NCBI GenBank assembly: GCA_964636895.1
Contig: CAZWUW010000114.1
Span: forward strand, 1-6,759
Source: CAZWUW01 sp964636895
Lineage (GTDB): Bacteria; Bacillota; Thermincolia; Thermincolales; CAZWUW01
Direction: 5' to 3'
DNA length: 6,759 nt
The notes beneath the pieces were generated by a model that worked only from the letters and a program-made list of their open reading frames with translations, was not told the DNA's origin and searched no databases. Shown in pieces: positions 1 through 6,232 of the stretch. How positions within the stretch are numbered: the first letter of the stretch is position 1; each line of letters opens with the position of its first letter. Position numbers and translations under genes: made by a program.

Positions 1-1273
1 TTAGACCGGCCTGCACCCTGTACCGGTGCAGCAGTTGGGCAATTGCCGTCCCCAGCACTTGGTCCAGCTCCCGGTAAAACTTGTCTATATTAGTTCCGGA
101 TTTAATCGCCACCCGGGGCAGGTTGATTGTAGTGAATGACAGGTTACCCCGGCCTTCTGTGACCTCCGGCCCGTTAACATTGCCTATTACTCTGGTCCGG
201 CAGCCCATGTAGCTGATATCGGTGCCATAACGGCGGTTAAAGGATGCATCCATAAAGCTGAAGGTCGGGATTAAACGCCGGGATGCAACGCGGATGGCCA
301 GTTTGAAGAGGTCATAGTTCGGGTCCCCTTCATAGAGGTTGATGCCTTCCTTGACCCGGAAGATGATGTTCGGGAAGATAGGGTTCTCCCCCCTACCAAG
401 GCCTTTTTCATAGGCCAGCAGCAGATTACGCACTACTTTGCGGGATTCCGGGCTGGTATCCGTACCTATGTTCAGGCTGGAAAACGGGACCTGGGCACCA
501 GCCCTGGAGTGCATAGAGTTCAGGTTGTATATAAAAGCCTCCATAGCCTGATATGTTTCATTTTCATCCGCATCCTTCACAAAATCGGCAATATCGGTGT
601 CAAAAAACGGAAATGACTGCCCGCCGTGCATATCATTCTGGCAGCTCTGCAGGATAATGGCTGCCAATGCCGTGGCGGAAGCCGGTCGCTTAGGCGGCCG
701 GATATAGCCGTGACCGTTGTTAAAGCCTTCATGCAAAAGCTTCTTTAGCGGGATTTGCAGGCAGGTTAAGGTTTTACCGTAGAAGTCGAGGTCATGAATG
801 TGCATATCCCCTTGGGTATGGGCCAGGGCCAGTTCCTCCGGAATCAGCCGGGACAGGTAATACTTTTTGCTGGCCGCACTGGCTATCTGCAGCATTTTTG
901 CGGACGGAGAATTGCTGATATTGGCATTCTCCCGGTTAGTCTCCACCAAAATCTCTTCCACCGCATCCATCAGTTCGCCTTTGGCCTCCCTGATCCGGTT
1001 CCGGTGAGCACGGTACAAAATATATGCCTTAGCAGTTTTGGCATGTCCATTTTCAATTAAAATCTTTTCCACTGCATCCTGCACGTCTTCCACACTAAAT
1101 AGCTGACTGCCGAAAGTATTCTTTAGATATTTCAAAACACCCAGGGTCAGCTCCATAGCCGTTGTCCGGTCTTCACCGCCTACCGCCTTGGCAGCTTTAA
1201 AAATGGCATCAGTGATTTTATTATCCGTAAAATCTACCACCCTGCCATCTCTTTTCTTGATTGTCATGAACAT
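1..1273 (-). CDS. nrdD: Anaerobic (class III) ribonucleoside-triphosphate reductase, N-terminal part, truncated by window edge
   Basis: NrdD reduces ribonucleoside triphosphates to deoxyribonucleotides under anoxia in the cytoplasm, using a glycyl radical installed by the NrdG activase. The open frame gives 424 residues before running off the left edge; the family is usually about 700, so the C-terminal zinc-binding part and glycyl-radical loop are not visible. Residues about 4-95 look like an ATP-cone (start MFMTIKKRDGRVVDF), the allosteric nucleotide-binding domain. The reductase barrel follows, with the family motifs GDMHIHDLDFY (155-165), LTCLQIPL (169-176), SCQNDMHGGQSFPF (210-223; C211 is the likely first active-site cysteine) and SYMGCRTRV (354-362; C358 is the likely thiyl-radical cysteine). 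The start at 1273 is chosen for AAGGGGG (1281-1287) seven bases upstream; an ATG two codons later is less well spaced. It lies 38 bases after nrdR with no terminator between, so co-transcription and control by NrdR are likely. nrdG is not in the window. Confidence 0.96.
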   Translation of the reverse strand, partial: MFMTIKKRDGRVVDFTDNKITDAIFKAAKAVGGEDRTTAMELTLGVLKYLKNTFGSQLFSVEDVQDAVEKILIENGHAKTAKAYILYRAHRNRIREAKGELMDAVEEILVETNRENANISNSPSAKMLQIASAASKKYYLSRLIPEELALAHTQGDMHIHDLDFYGKTLTCLQIPLKKLLHEGFNNGHGYIRPPKRPASATALAAIILQSCQNDMHGGQSFPFFDTDIADFVKDADENETYQAMEAFIYNLNSMHSRAGAQVPFSSLNIGTDTSPESRKVVRNLLLAYEKGLGRGENPIFPNIIFRVKEGINLYEGDPNYDLFKLAIRVASRRLIPTFSFMDASFNRRYGTDISYMGCRTRVIGNVNGPEVTEGRGNLSFTTINLPRVAIKSGTNIDKFYRELDQVLGTAIAQLLHRYRVQAGL

Positions 1274-1280
1274 GTCCGGT

Positions 1281-1287
1281 CCCCCTT
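1281..1287 (-). promoter_or_regulatory. Ribosome binding site of nrdD
   Basis: AAGGGGG on the minus strand, seven bases before the ATG at 1273. It decides between the two close in-frame ATG codons (1273 and 1267). It lies in the 38-base gap after the nrdR stop codon. That gap holds no promoter or NrdR box that I can see. Confidence 0.7.
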
Positions 1288-1311
1288 GAATTTATGTAAT
1301 ATTTTCTACAT

Positions 1312-1767
1312 CTATTGATTCTTCAGAAGTTTTTCCAACTCCTGAATAAAATTATTGACGTCTTTAAACTGGCGGTACACGGAAGCAAAACGGACATAGG
1401 CCACTTCATCCAGTTCCCGCAGTCTGTTCATCACCATTTCGCCGATGTCATGAGAGCTAACTTCCACTTCCATCTTATTGCGCAGTTCCTTTTCAATGTC
1501 ATCCACGACCCTTTCCATCTGTGCCAGCGGAATTGACCGTTTTTCACAGGCTTTAATAATACCGCCCAGGACTTTATTATGGTCAAAAACCTCCCGTTTG
1601 CCTTCTTTTTTCACTACAATTATTGGAATCTCATCTACTTTTTCGTAGGTGGTAAACCGGCGGGTACATTGGCCACACTCCCGACGCCGCCTGATGGCTG
1701 CGCCTTCTTCAGATGGCCGGGAATCCAATACCCGGCTTTCTATATAACCACAAAAAGGACAGCGCAT
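1312..1767 (-). CDS. nrdR: NrdR, transcriptional repressor of ribonucleotide reductase genes
   Basis: NrdR senses ATP/dATP and represses nrd operons by binding paired NrdR boxes. The 151-residue product has the usual family length. Residues 1-42 form a zinc ribbon with C3, C6, C31 and C34 (start MRCPFCGY; then ECGQCTRRFTTYE) and the basic stretch RRRR. Residues about 49-139 form the ATP-cone (PIIVVKKEGKREVFDHNKV through YRQFKDV). The frame stays open upstream to a GTG at 1824, but that start has no ribosome binding site. The ATG at 1767 has GAGGAGG six bases upstream and begins exactly at the conserved MxCPxCG. It is followed by nrdD, also an ATP-cone protein, in a probable two-gene operon. 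Two NrdR boxes in its own promoter (1891-1938) imply autorepression. Identification is very secure. Confidence 0.98.
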   Translation of the reverse strand: MRCPFCGYIESRVLDSRPSEEGAAIRRRRECGQCTRRFTTYEKVDEIPIIVVKKEGKREVFDHNKVLGGIIKACEKRSIPLAQMERVVDDIEKELRNKMEVEVSSHDIGEMVMNRLRELDEVAYVRFASVYRQFKDVNNFIQELEKLLKNQ

Positions 1768-1772
1768 TTTGT

Positions 1773-1780
1773 ACCTCCTC
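1773..1780 (-). promoter_or_regulatory. Ribosome binding site fixing the nrdR start
   Basis: GAGGAGGT on the minus strand, placed just before the ATG at 1767. It favours the 151-residue NrdR over the longer reading that would begin with GTG at 1824, which lacks any such site. Confidence 0.85.
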
Positions 1781-1881
1781 GATTCTTTAATAGTCAGAAT
1801 AATTCGCCGCAGGAAAAATATCACAGGTGTAGAATATATTATTTATCATTCGATTACAAACAACAATAATTCCCGTCAAAC

Positions 1882-1914
1882 AAGGGTGCGCCCCAATATA
1901 TTGGGCGCACCCTT
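1882..1914. repeat. Perfect 12-bp inverted repeat over the nrdR transcription start
   Basis: The arms AAGGGTGCGCCC (1882-1893) and GGGCGCACCCTT (1903-1914) are perfectly complementary, with a 9-base loop (CAATATATT). The repeat encloses NrdR box 2. Read as RNA on the minus strand it is followed by TTGTTTGACGG, a poor U-tract. The predicted transcript start (about 1908) falls inside the first arm, so only about half the stem would be in the nrdR transcript. I therefore favour a DNA operator or 5'-end hairpin over a terminator, although termination of read-through from the ylmC-like gene remains possible. Confidence 0.75.
1891..1906 (-). promoter_or_regulatory. NrdR box 2 (covers predicted transcription start)
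   Basis: CCCCAATATATTGGGC. The central ten bases CAATATATTG fit the NrdR-box core CwATATATwG at every position, and 1892-1905 is a perfect palindrome. The outer bases deviate from the usual ACA/TGT. Its centre (1898.5) is 32 bp from that of box 1, about three helical turns, which is the spacing typical of paired NrdR boxes. Confidence 0.75.
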
Positions 1915-1944
1915 ATTATATTACACTACATATAGTGCGGTCAA
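1915..1944 (-). promoter_or_regulatory. Sigma-A-like promoter of the nrdR-nrdD operon
   Basis: The minus strand carries a -35 element TTGACC (1944-1939) and a perfect -10 TATAAT (1920-1915) separated by 18 bases. The predicted start is near 1908, giving a leader of about 140 bases before nrdR. The spacer is almost entirely occupied by NrdR box 1, and NrdR box 2 covers the start site, so bound NrdR should block RNA polymerase directly. No other promoter is visible before nrdD. Confidence 0.8.
1923..1938 (-). promoter_or_regulatory. NrdR box 1 (between -35 and -10)
   Basis: ACACTACATATAGTGC is a close match to the 16-bp NrdR-box consensus (acaCwAtATaTwGtgt): the ACAC and GTG flanks and most of the central AT run are kept. 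It fits inside the 18-base promoter spacer of nrdR. Together with box 2 it forms the usual tandem pair. Confidence 0.85.
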
Positions 1945-1993
1945 GGTATTTTTTGCCAATAACCAAAGTTGCAATTTTGCGAAAAATCCCTCC

Positions 1994-2046
1994 ACCTCCC
2001 ACCTCCCACCTCCCACCTACCACCTACTAACCACCTACCACCTACT
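1994..2046. repeat. Seven-unit heptamer tandem repeat (ACCTMCY), G-rich on the minus strand
   Basis: Plus-strand units are ACCTCCC three times (1994-2014), ACCTACC (2015), ACCTACT (2022), a four-base interruption AACC (2029-2032), then ACCTACC (2033) and ACCTACT (2040-2046). The pair ACCTACC-ACCTACT therefore occurs twice. A degenerate TCCCTCC precedes the array. On the minus strand the run contains four GGG tracts within short loops (about 1988-2014), fitting the G3N1-7 quadruplex pattern. The last unit overlaps the stop codon of the ylmC-like gene. It lies between that gene and the nrdR promoter. Spacers and unit size rule out CRISPR. Confidence 0.85.
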
Positions 2047-2302
2047 GTTGGTGCCGGGGGTCGGTAAAATCACTCACCTCCACCAAAATTACGTCCATCC
2101 CCATTTTTTTAATTTTGTGCCAGGGCACCACCACATCATCGTTCTTGCCAAAAAAACCTAATAATCGTCCGTTGCTGGGCAGAACCACGGATTTAATCGT
2201 GCCGTTTTCCAGATCGATTTCAATGTCTTTAATCAACCCCATTTTTTTGCCATTAGTAACATTAACTACTTCACGCATCCGCAAGTCGGAGATCTTTACC
2301 AT
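2042..2302 (-). CDS. YlmC/YmxH family PRC-barrel protein (sporulation-associated)
   Basis: This is a small soluble protein of 86 residues, the usual length for the YlmC/YmxH family. Members are single PRC-barrel domains conserved in endospore formers and often found next to sigma-factor or nrdR genes; the molecular role is not established. Visible family features are MVKISDLRMREVVN at the start, NGKKMGLIKDIEIDLENGTI, VVLPSNGRLLGFFGKNDDVVVPW (about 40-62) and a closing DVILVEV strand. The ATG at 2302 is chosen because GAGGAGGTG (2320-2312) is properly spaced from it. An in-frame GTG at 2314 lies inside that ribosome binding site and cannot be the start. The stop codon lies in the heptamer repeat. 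The gene is divergent from the c-di-GMP sensor gene and 274 bases before nrdR, which has its own promoter. Its promoter must lie within 2303-2500. Confidence 0.9.
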   Translation of the reverse strand: MVKISDLRMREVVNVTNGKKMGLIKDIEIDLENGTIKSVVLPSNGRLLGFFGKNDDVVVPWHKIKKMGMDVILVEVSDFTDPRHQQ

Positions 2303-2311
2303 AAATTTTTC

Positions 2312-2320
2312 CACCTCCTC
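2312..2320 (-). promoter_or_regulatory. Ribosome binding site of the ylmC-like gene
   Basis: GAGGAGGTG on the minus strand is complementary to the 16S rRNA 3' end and nine bases from the ATG at 2302. It excludes the overlapping GTG at 2314 as a start codon. Confidence 0.85.
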
Positions 2321-2324
2321 ACAT

Positions 2325-2354
2325 TATTATATGAGAAGGGTTGTCAAATTGTGC
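2325..2354 (-). promoter_or_regulatory. Possible sporulation-sigma-like promoter of the ylmC-like gene
   Basis: The minus strand has CATATAATA (2333-2325), matching the CATAnnnTA -10 pattern of sigma-K-type (and sigma-E-like) mother-cell promoters. CACA lies 16 bases upstream (2353-2350), fitting the loose sigma-K -35 pattern mACm. The predicted start would fall near 2319, right at the ribosome binding site, giving a very short leader. That is a weakness. The embedded TATAAT has no sigma-A -35 at the right distance. Tentative. Confidence 0.25.
2340..2348 (+). promoter_or_regulatory. Candidate Spo0A box
   Basis: GTTGTCAAA matches the 0A-box consensus TTTGTCRAA at eight of nine positions. It lies upstream of the ylmC-like gene, in the 198-bp region shared with the divergent sensor gene. 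A weaker seven-of-nine match reads ATTGTCACA on the minus strand at 2460-2452, overlapping the sensor promoter. A single short match is only mildly unlikely by chance. Confidence 0.3.
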
Positions 2355-2438
2355 TACCTTAAATATCGCACAAAACAGCAATTAGGTATGTAGTTTTTTA
2401 CTGGCTCTTTGCAGGAAAATGTTATAAAAATGTAGAAA

Positions 2439-2464
2439 AAATATTGTATAATGTGACAATATTT
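2439..2464. repeat. 9-bp inverted repeat over the sensor gene promoter (possible operator)
   Basis: AAATATTGT (2439-2447) and ACAATATTT (2456-2464) are perfect inverted copies with an 8-base spacer. The repeat overlaps the -10 hexamer of the 2501 gene, the position expected of a repressor operator. It does not fit NrdR, Fnr or Rex site patterns as I know them. The binding protein is unknown. Confidence 0.45.
2447..2452 (+). promoter_or_regulatory. Probable -10 element of the c-di-GMP sensor gene
   Basis: A perfect TATAAT 48 bases before the ATG at 2501. The expected -35 window (about 2423-2429) holds only AT-rich sequence with no TTGACA-like hexamer, so the promoter may be weak or need an activator. 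It is enclosed by the 2439-2464 inverted repeat. Confidence 0.5.
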
Positions 2465-2487
2465 GCGTTTCCGGAGTAAAAAGCCCT

Positions 2488-2493
2488 AGGAGG
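2488..2493 (+). promoter_or_regulatory. Ribosome binding site of the c-di-GMP sensor gene
   Basis: AGGAGG, seven bases before the ATG at 2501, supports this start for the 1240-residue protein. Confidence 0.85.
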
Positions 2494-2500
2494 CCTACAT

Positions 2501-5500
2501 ATGTCTGACTTCCGGCAACTGACTCTCACAAAAAAACTACGGCTATTTTTGATGCCGGCAATTCTTCTTGTAGCAGGCATAACCGGTAACTATTTTGGCA
2601 TCCCGCTCTTTTGGGGGATGGATTTCATGTTGGGCAGTGCCGCCGTATTGATTGCATTACGCTTATACGGATTATTATGGGGCACCGCTACAGCAATAAT
2701 AATTGGCGGCTTTTCTGCTTTCATCCTGCATCTCCCCCAATCAATTATCATTTTTCCCTGCGAAGCGCTGATAGTAGGATTCCTACTGCGCCGAAAAAAT
2801 GAAAATTTAATTGTAGCGGATGCATTTTTCTGGACTCTTATTGGTATACCCCTGACATGGTTGCTGTTTTTCGGTTTCATTGATATTAACATGTCCACAG
2901 CTTTATTCCTTTCCCTCAAAATAAGCGTCAACGGAATTTTCAACGCCCTGCTGGCCAGTCTGATAATCACCCACTTACCCGTCAGCCAGTGGGTCAGGCA
3001 TGGTCAAAAAAACGCGCAAAAAAAGGGCCTCGCCTTACAACAGCTGCTTTTTAACCTATCGGTAGCCTTTGTCCTCCTTCCCGCACTAATGTTTGTGATA
3101 ATAGATAACCAGCGGGAACAAAAAGAAATTGAAACCGAGATTAAATCCCTGATTAAGACTGAAGCAACCCAAATTAACAACTACCTGAATGACTGGTATC
3201 AACAGCACCTACATGCCGTAAATGAACTGGCGCTGATTGCCGCGAGGACTGACATGCGGCCCTCGGCTGAGCTGCAAAAAAATACCGCCACCATCATGAC
3301 CGCAGTGCCGGATTTTCTTGCCATGTATGTTGGTAACACGGCAGGGAAAAGCATTGCTTTTTACCCCCCCATAGATGACCGCGGAAATTCAACAATTGGC
3401 TTGAATTTTGCCGACCGGGAATATTTTAAAGATATCAAAACCACACTGCATGCAGACATGTCCGACATATTTATCGGACGTGCCAATGTACGCTTTCCCA
3501 TTATTACCTTAACCGTGCCCATTATCTCAGACAATGTGTTTCGTGGATACGCTCTCGGTGTCCTCGATCTCGGGTACATCAGCAAAATGCTGAAACTAAG
3601 TACGCAAGACGGCAAACTAAATCTCACTATTCTTGACCGTAAAAACAAGGTCATCGCCAGCACCGACTCCGACCTTACAACCATGCAAGTCTTCAAACCA
3701 AAAAAAGACGGCAATATCTACGCTCTTAATACTACTACATATTTGGGGTCACCTGCGGCCGATAAAACCTTACTACACTCCTTTTACTGGCAAAAATTAT
3801 TTTATGTTCAGGAAATCCCGGTGAATAATATCATCCCCTGGAAGTTGGTGCTCAAAGTCCCGGTTGCCCCATATCATCGTGAATTACTGTTTAATAATAT
3901 AAAAGACCTTTCCGGCATGTTGGCGCTTGCCATTATTGCGCTTTTGTTTGCCAATGCCTTAAGCCACCGCTTAGTGGGACCAATATCCAAGCTGACCTGG
4001 GTGACAACGGATTTGCCGGTGAAGCTTTTCTTACACCAGACCATTGACTGGCCGACCAGCCCAATCACAGAGATAGATTCTCTAGCCGGCAACTTTCAGT
4101 CCATGGCAGGCACACTACAACAAAACTTTGCCGAATTACAGGAAGCAATTTTAAAAATCGAGGAAGAAAAAATCAAGCTGGAAGCGATTATTGCTGGTAT
4201 CGGTGACGGCATCAGTATTCAGGACACCAATTTCAGGATTTTATATCAAAATCAGATTATGAAGGAGTTTACGGGCGACCATGTCGGCAAGTTCTGTTAT
4301 ATGGCTTATGAGAGCAGTCCAGGTGTATGTGCCGGCTGCCCGATGGCGGCTTCTTTTGAAGACGGTAAAATTCACAGAGCGGTAAGAATAAAACACAGCG
4401 GTCAAAAAAGAATTCATCTTGATACTACTACCTCACCGCTTAGAGACACCACCGGAAAAATCATAGCCGGTATCGAGGTGGCCAGAGATATCACAGACAA
4501 AGTTCGGTTCATGGAAGAGCGCAAAAAAGCCGAACAACTGATTTGGCAAGAAAAAGAACGCGCCCAGGTGACGTTGCATTCCATTGGCGATGCAGTCATT
4601 ACTACCGATGCCGCGGGAGTAGTGGAATTCCTGAATCCTGTGGCTGAAAGCCTTACCGGCTGGACAAATGAAACAGCTAAAGGACTGCCCCTGCTGCAGG
4701 TTTTCCATGTTGTCAACGAAACGACCGGCAGCATCCTAGAGAACCCGGTAGAAAAATGTATCCGCGAAGGACGCATTGTCGGGCTGGCTAACCATACTTT
4801 ACTAATTCACCGGGACGGTCATGAATATGCTATTGAAGACTCCGCCTCCCCCATCAAAGACAGGGAGGGCCGGATTATCGGCGCAGTCCTGGTTTTTCAT
4901 AATGTCACTGAAAAACGTAATATGCTGCGGCAATTAATGCACCAGGCTCATCATGACGCCCTAACGGAACTGCCCAACCGGATTTTATTCAATGACCGGC
5001 TTACTCTGGCTCTAACTCAGGCCAAACGTAACAAAGCACACCTGGCCGTACTGTTCCTTGACCTGAACCGTTTTAAGCTTGTTAACGATATGCTGGGGCA
5101 CGCTATGGGCGACCAGTTATTAAAAGGTGTTGCCCAACGTTTGAAGAACTGTGTCCGGGATAGCGATACCGTCTCCCGTCTCGGCGGTGACGAATTCACC
5201 CTGCTGCTCCCGCAAATCAGCCATGAAGAAGACGCCGCCAAAGTCGCCCGGAAAATCCTCAAATCCCTCTATCACCCGTGGGTTCTATGCGGACAGGAAT
5301 TTCATATTACTGCCAGCATCGGTATTGCGCTCTATCCCAACGACGGGGAAGATGCCGAAACCCTGCTGAAACACGCCGACACCGCCATGTACCGTGCCAA
5401 GGAACATGGCCAAAACAATTATCAGCTCTTTGCCCCGACCATGAATACCAAAATCATGGAACGGCTGGCCCTGGAAAACAGCCTGCGGTACGCCTTAAAG

Positions 5501-6223
5501 CGGAAGGAATTCATAGTCTTTTACCAGCCACAGGTTGATACCGAAGCCGGACAAATTATTGGCATGGAAGCCCTGGTGCGCTGGCAGCACCCGGAGCGGG
5601 AGCTAATCCCGCCGGCCCAGTTTATCCCGCTGGCCGAAGAAACCGGCCTGATTGTACCAATTGGAAAATGGGTGCTGCATACAGCCTGCGCCCAGAACAA
5701 AGCCTGGCAGGATGCCGGCTATGCACCTATGCGAGTGACCGTTAACCTTTCTGCATATCAGTTTCGGCAGCACAACCTAGTAGAAACCATTACCCATATT
5801 TTACACGCCACCGGACTGAACCCGCATTGGCTGGAGCTGGAAATTACCGAGAGTGTCGCCATGCAGGATGTAGATTTTACCATTGCAGTACTGCGTGATT
5901 TAAGAAAAATGGGTATCTGGCTTGCCATAGATGATTTTGGCACCGGCTACTCTTCACTCAATTATTTAAAACGGTTCCCGATTCACACACTTAAAATTGA
6001 CCGGTCTTTTGTCCGTGATATTACTTCCAATCCTGAAGACGCCGCGATTGTATCCACGATTATTGTTTTGGGGCAAAGCATGAAGCTAAGTGTCATTGCT
6101 GAAGGTGTAGAAACCGAGGAACAACTCGTATTCCTCAAACAACGCCATTGTAATAAGATGCAGGGATATTTATTCAGCAAACCTGTGCCTGCCGAAGAGT
6201 TTGAGGTTTTACTGAAGAAATGA
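2501..6223 (+). CDS. Membrane sensor with dCache, HAMP, two PAS, GGDEF and EAL domains (c-di-GMP synthesis/degradation)
   Basis: The 1240-residue protein probably adjusts cyclic di-GMP in response to extracytoplasmic and intracellular signals. Residues 15-158 contain about six membrane helices of unassigned family. A seventh helix (182-201), a dCache-like outer domain (about 202-468, with GLNFADREYFK at 300-310) and an eighth helix (470-486) follow. Basic residues at 11-14, 97-98 and 166-175 fit the cytoplasmic side. A HAMP-like linker (about 487-545, LVGPISKL) and helix lead to PAS1 (about 555-668, C599, C610, C613) and PAS2 (about 685-806). The GGDEF domain (about 813-976) keeps D854, N862, D871, GGDEF at 895-899 and an RxxD inhibitory site (886-889). 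The EAL domain (about 985-1235) keeps E1023 (EALVRW), N1082, E1114, E1117, DDFGTGYSSL (1144-1153), K1165, E1201 and Q1221. Both activities could be real; which dominates cannot be read from sequence. No amino-acid-binding RxWY-type motif is seen in the dCache domain. It is monocistronic and convergent with spoIIR. Confidence 0.95.
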   Translation: MSDFRQLTLTKKLRLFLMPAILLVAGITGNYFGIPLFWGMDFMLGSAAVLIALRLYGLLWGTATAIIIGGFSAFILHLPQSIIIFPCEALIVGFLLRRKNENLIVADAFFWTLIGIPLTWLLFFGFIDINMSTALFLSLKISVNGIFNALLASLIITHLPVSQWVRHGQKNAQKKGLALQQLLFNLSVAFVLLPALMFVIIDNQREQKEIETEIKSLIKTEATQINNYLNDWYQQHLHAVNELALIAARTDMRPSAELQKNTATIMTAVPDFLAMYVGNTAGKSIAFYPPIDDRGNSTIGLNFADREYFKDIKTTLHADMSDIFIGRANVRFPIITLTVPIISDNVFRGYALGVLDLGYISKMLKLSTQDGKLNLTILDRKNKVIASTDSDLTTMQVFKPKKDGNIYALNTTTYLGSPAADKTLLHSFYWQKLFYVQEIPVNNIIPWKLVLKVPVAPYHRELLFNNIKDLSGMLALAIIALLFANALSHRLVGPISKLTWVTTDLPVKLFLHQTIDWPTSPITEIDSLAGNFQSMAGTLQQNFAELQEAILKIEEEKIKLEAIIAGIGDGISIQDTNFRILYQNQIMKEFTGDHVGKFCYMAYESSPGVCAGCPMAASFEDGKIHRAVRIKHSGQKRIHLDTTTSPLRDTTGKIIAGIEVARDITDKVRFMEERKKAEQLIWQEKERAQVTLHSIGDAVITTDAAGVVEFLNPVAESLTGWTNETAKGLPLLQVFHVVNETTGSILENPVEKCIREGRIVGLANHTLLIHRDGHEYAIEDSASPIKDREGRIIGAVLVFHNVTEKRNMLRQLMHQAHHDALTELPNRILFNDRLTLALTQAKRNKAHLAVLFLDLNRFKLVNDMLGHAMGDQLLKGVAQRLKNCVRDSDTVSRLGGDEFTLLLPQISHEEDAAKVARKILKSLYHPWVLCGQEFHITASIGIALYPNDGEDAETLLKHADTAMYRAKEHGQNNYQLFAPTMNTKIMERLALENSLRYALKRKEFIVFYQPQVDTEAGQIIGMEALVRWQHPERELIPPAQFIPLAEETGLIVPIGKWVLHTACAQNKAWQDAGYAPMRVTVNLSAYQFRQHNLVETITHILHATGLNPHWLELEITESVAMQDVDFTIAVLRDLRKMGIWLAIDDFGTGYSSLNYLKRFPIHTLKIDRSFVRDITSNPEDAAIVSTIIVLGQSMKLSVIAEGVETEEQLVFLKQRHCNKMQGYLFSKPVPAEEFEVLLKK

Positions 6224-6232
6224 CGGATATAG

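Noticed and set aside
1768..1824. An N-terminal extension of NrdR starting at GTG 1824.
   Set aside because: No ribosome binding site there, and the conserved zinc ribbon begins at the ATG at 1767, which has an excellent one.
1833..1840. A third AATATATT core, about 62 bp from NrdR box 2, as a further NrdR box in the nrdR leader.
   Set aside because: Its flanking bases (G and A instead of C and G) break the required core, and AT-rich leaders give such cores easily.
1853..1879. A second nrdR promoter, TTGACG with TGTAAT on the minus strand.
   Set aside because: The spacer is only 15 bases and the better TTGACC-18-TATAAT promoter with NrdR boxes lies just upstream.
1994..2046. The heptamer repeats as a CRISPR array.
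   Set aside because: Units are seven bases, directly adjacent, with no unique spacers.
1769..2161. A plus-strand open frame of about 130 codons through the ylmC-nrdR gap.
   Set aside because: It is low-complexity across the heptamer repeat, antisense to known genes, and has no ribosome binding site or family resemblance.
2590..2970. A minus-strand open frame of 126 codons inside the sensor gene.
   Set aside because: It is the antisense shadow of the membrane-helix coding region; no ribosome binding site or recognisable domain.
5278..5538. A plus-strand overlapping frame inside the GGDEF-EAL junction.
   Set aside because: It is an out-of-frame shadow of a clearly conserved coding region.
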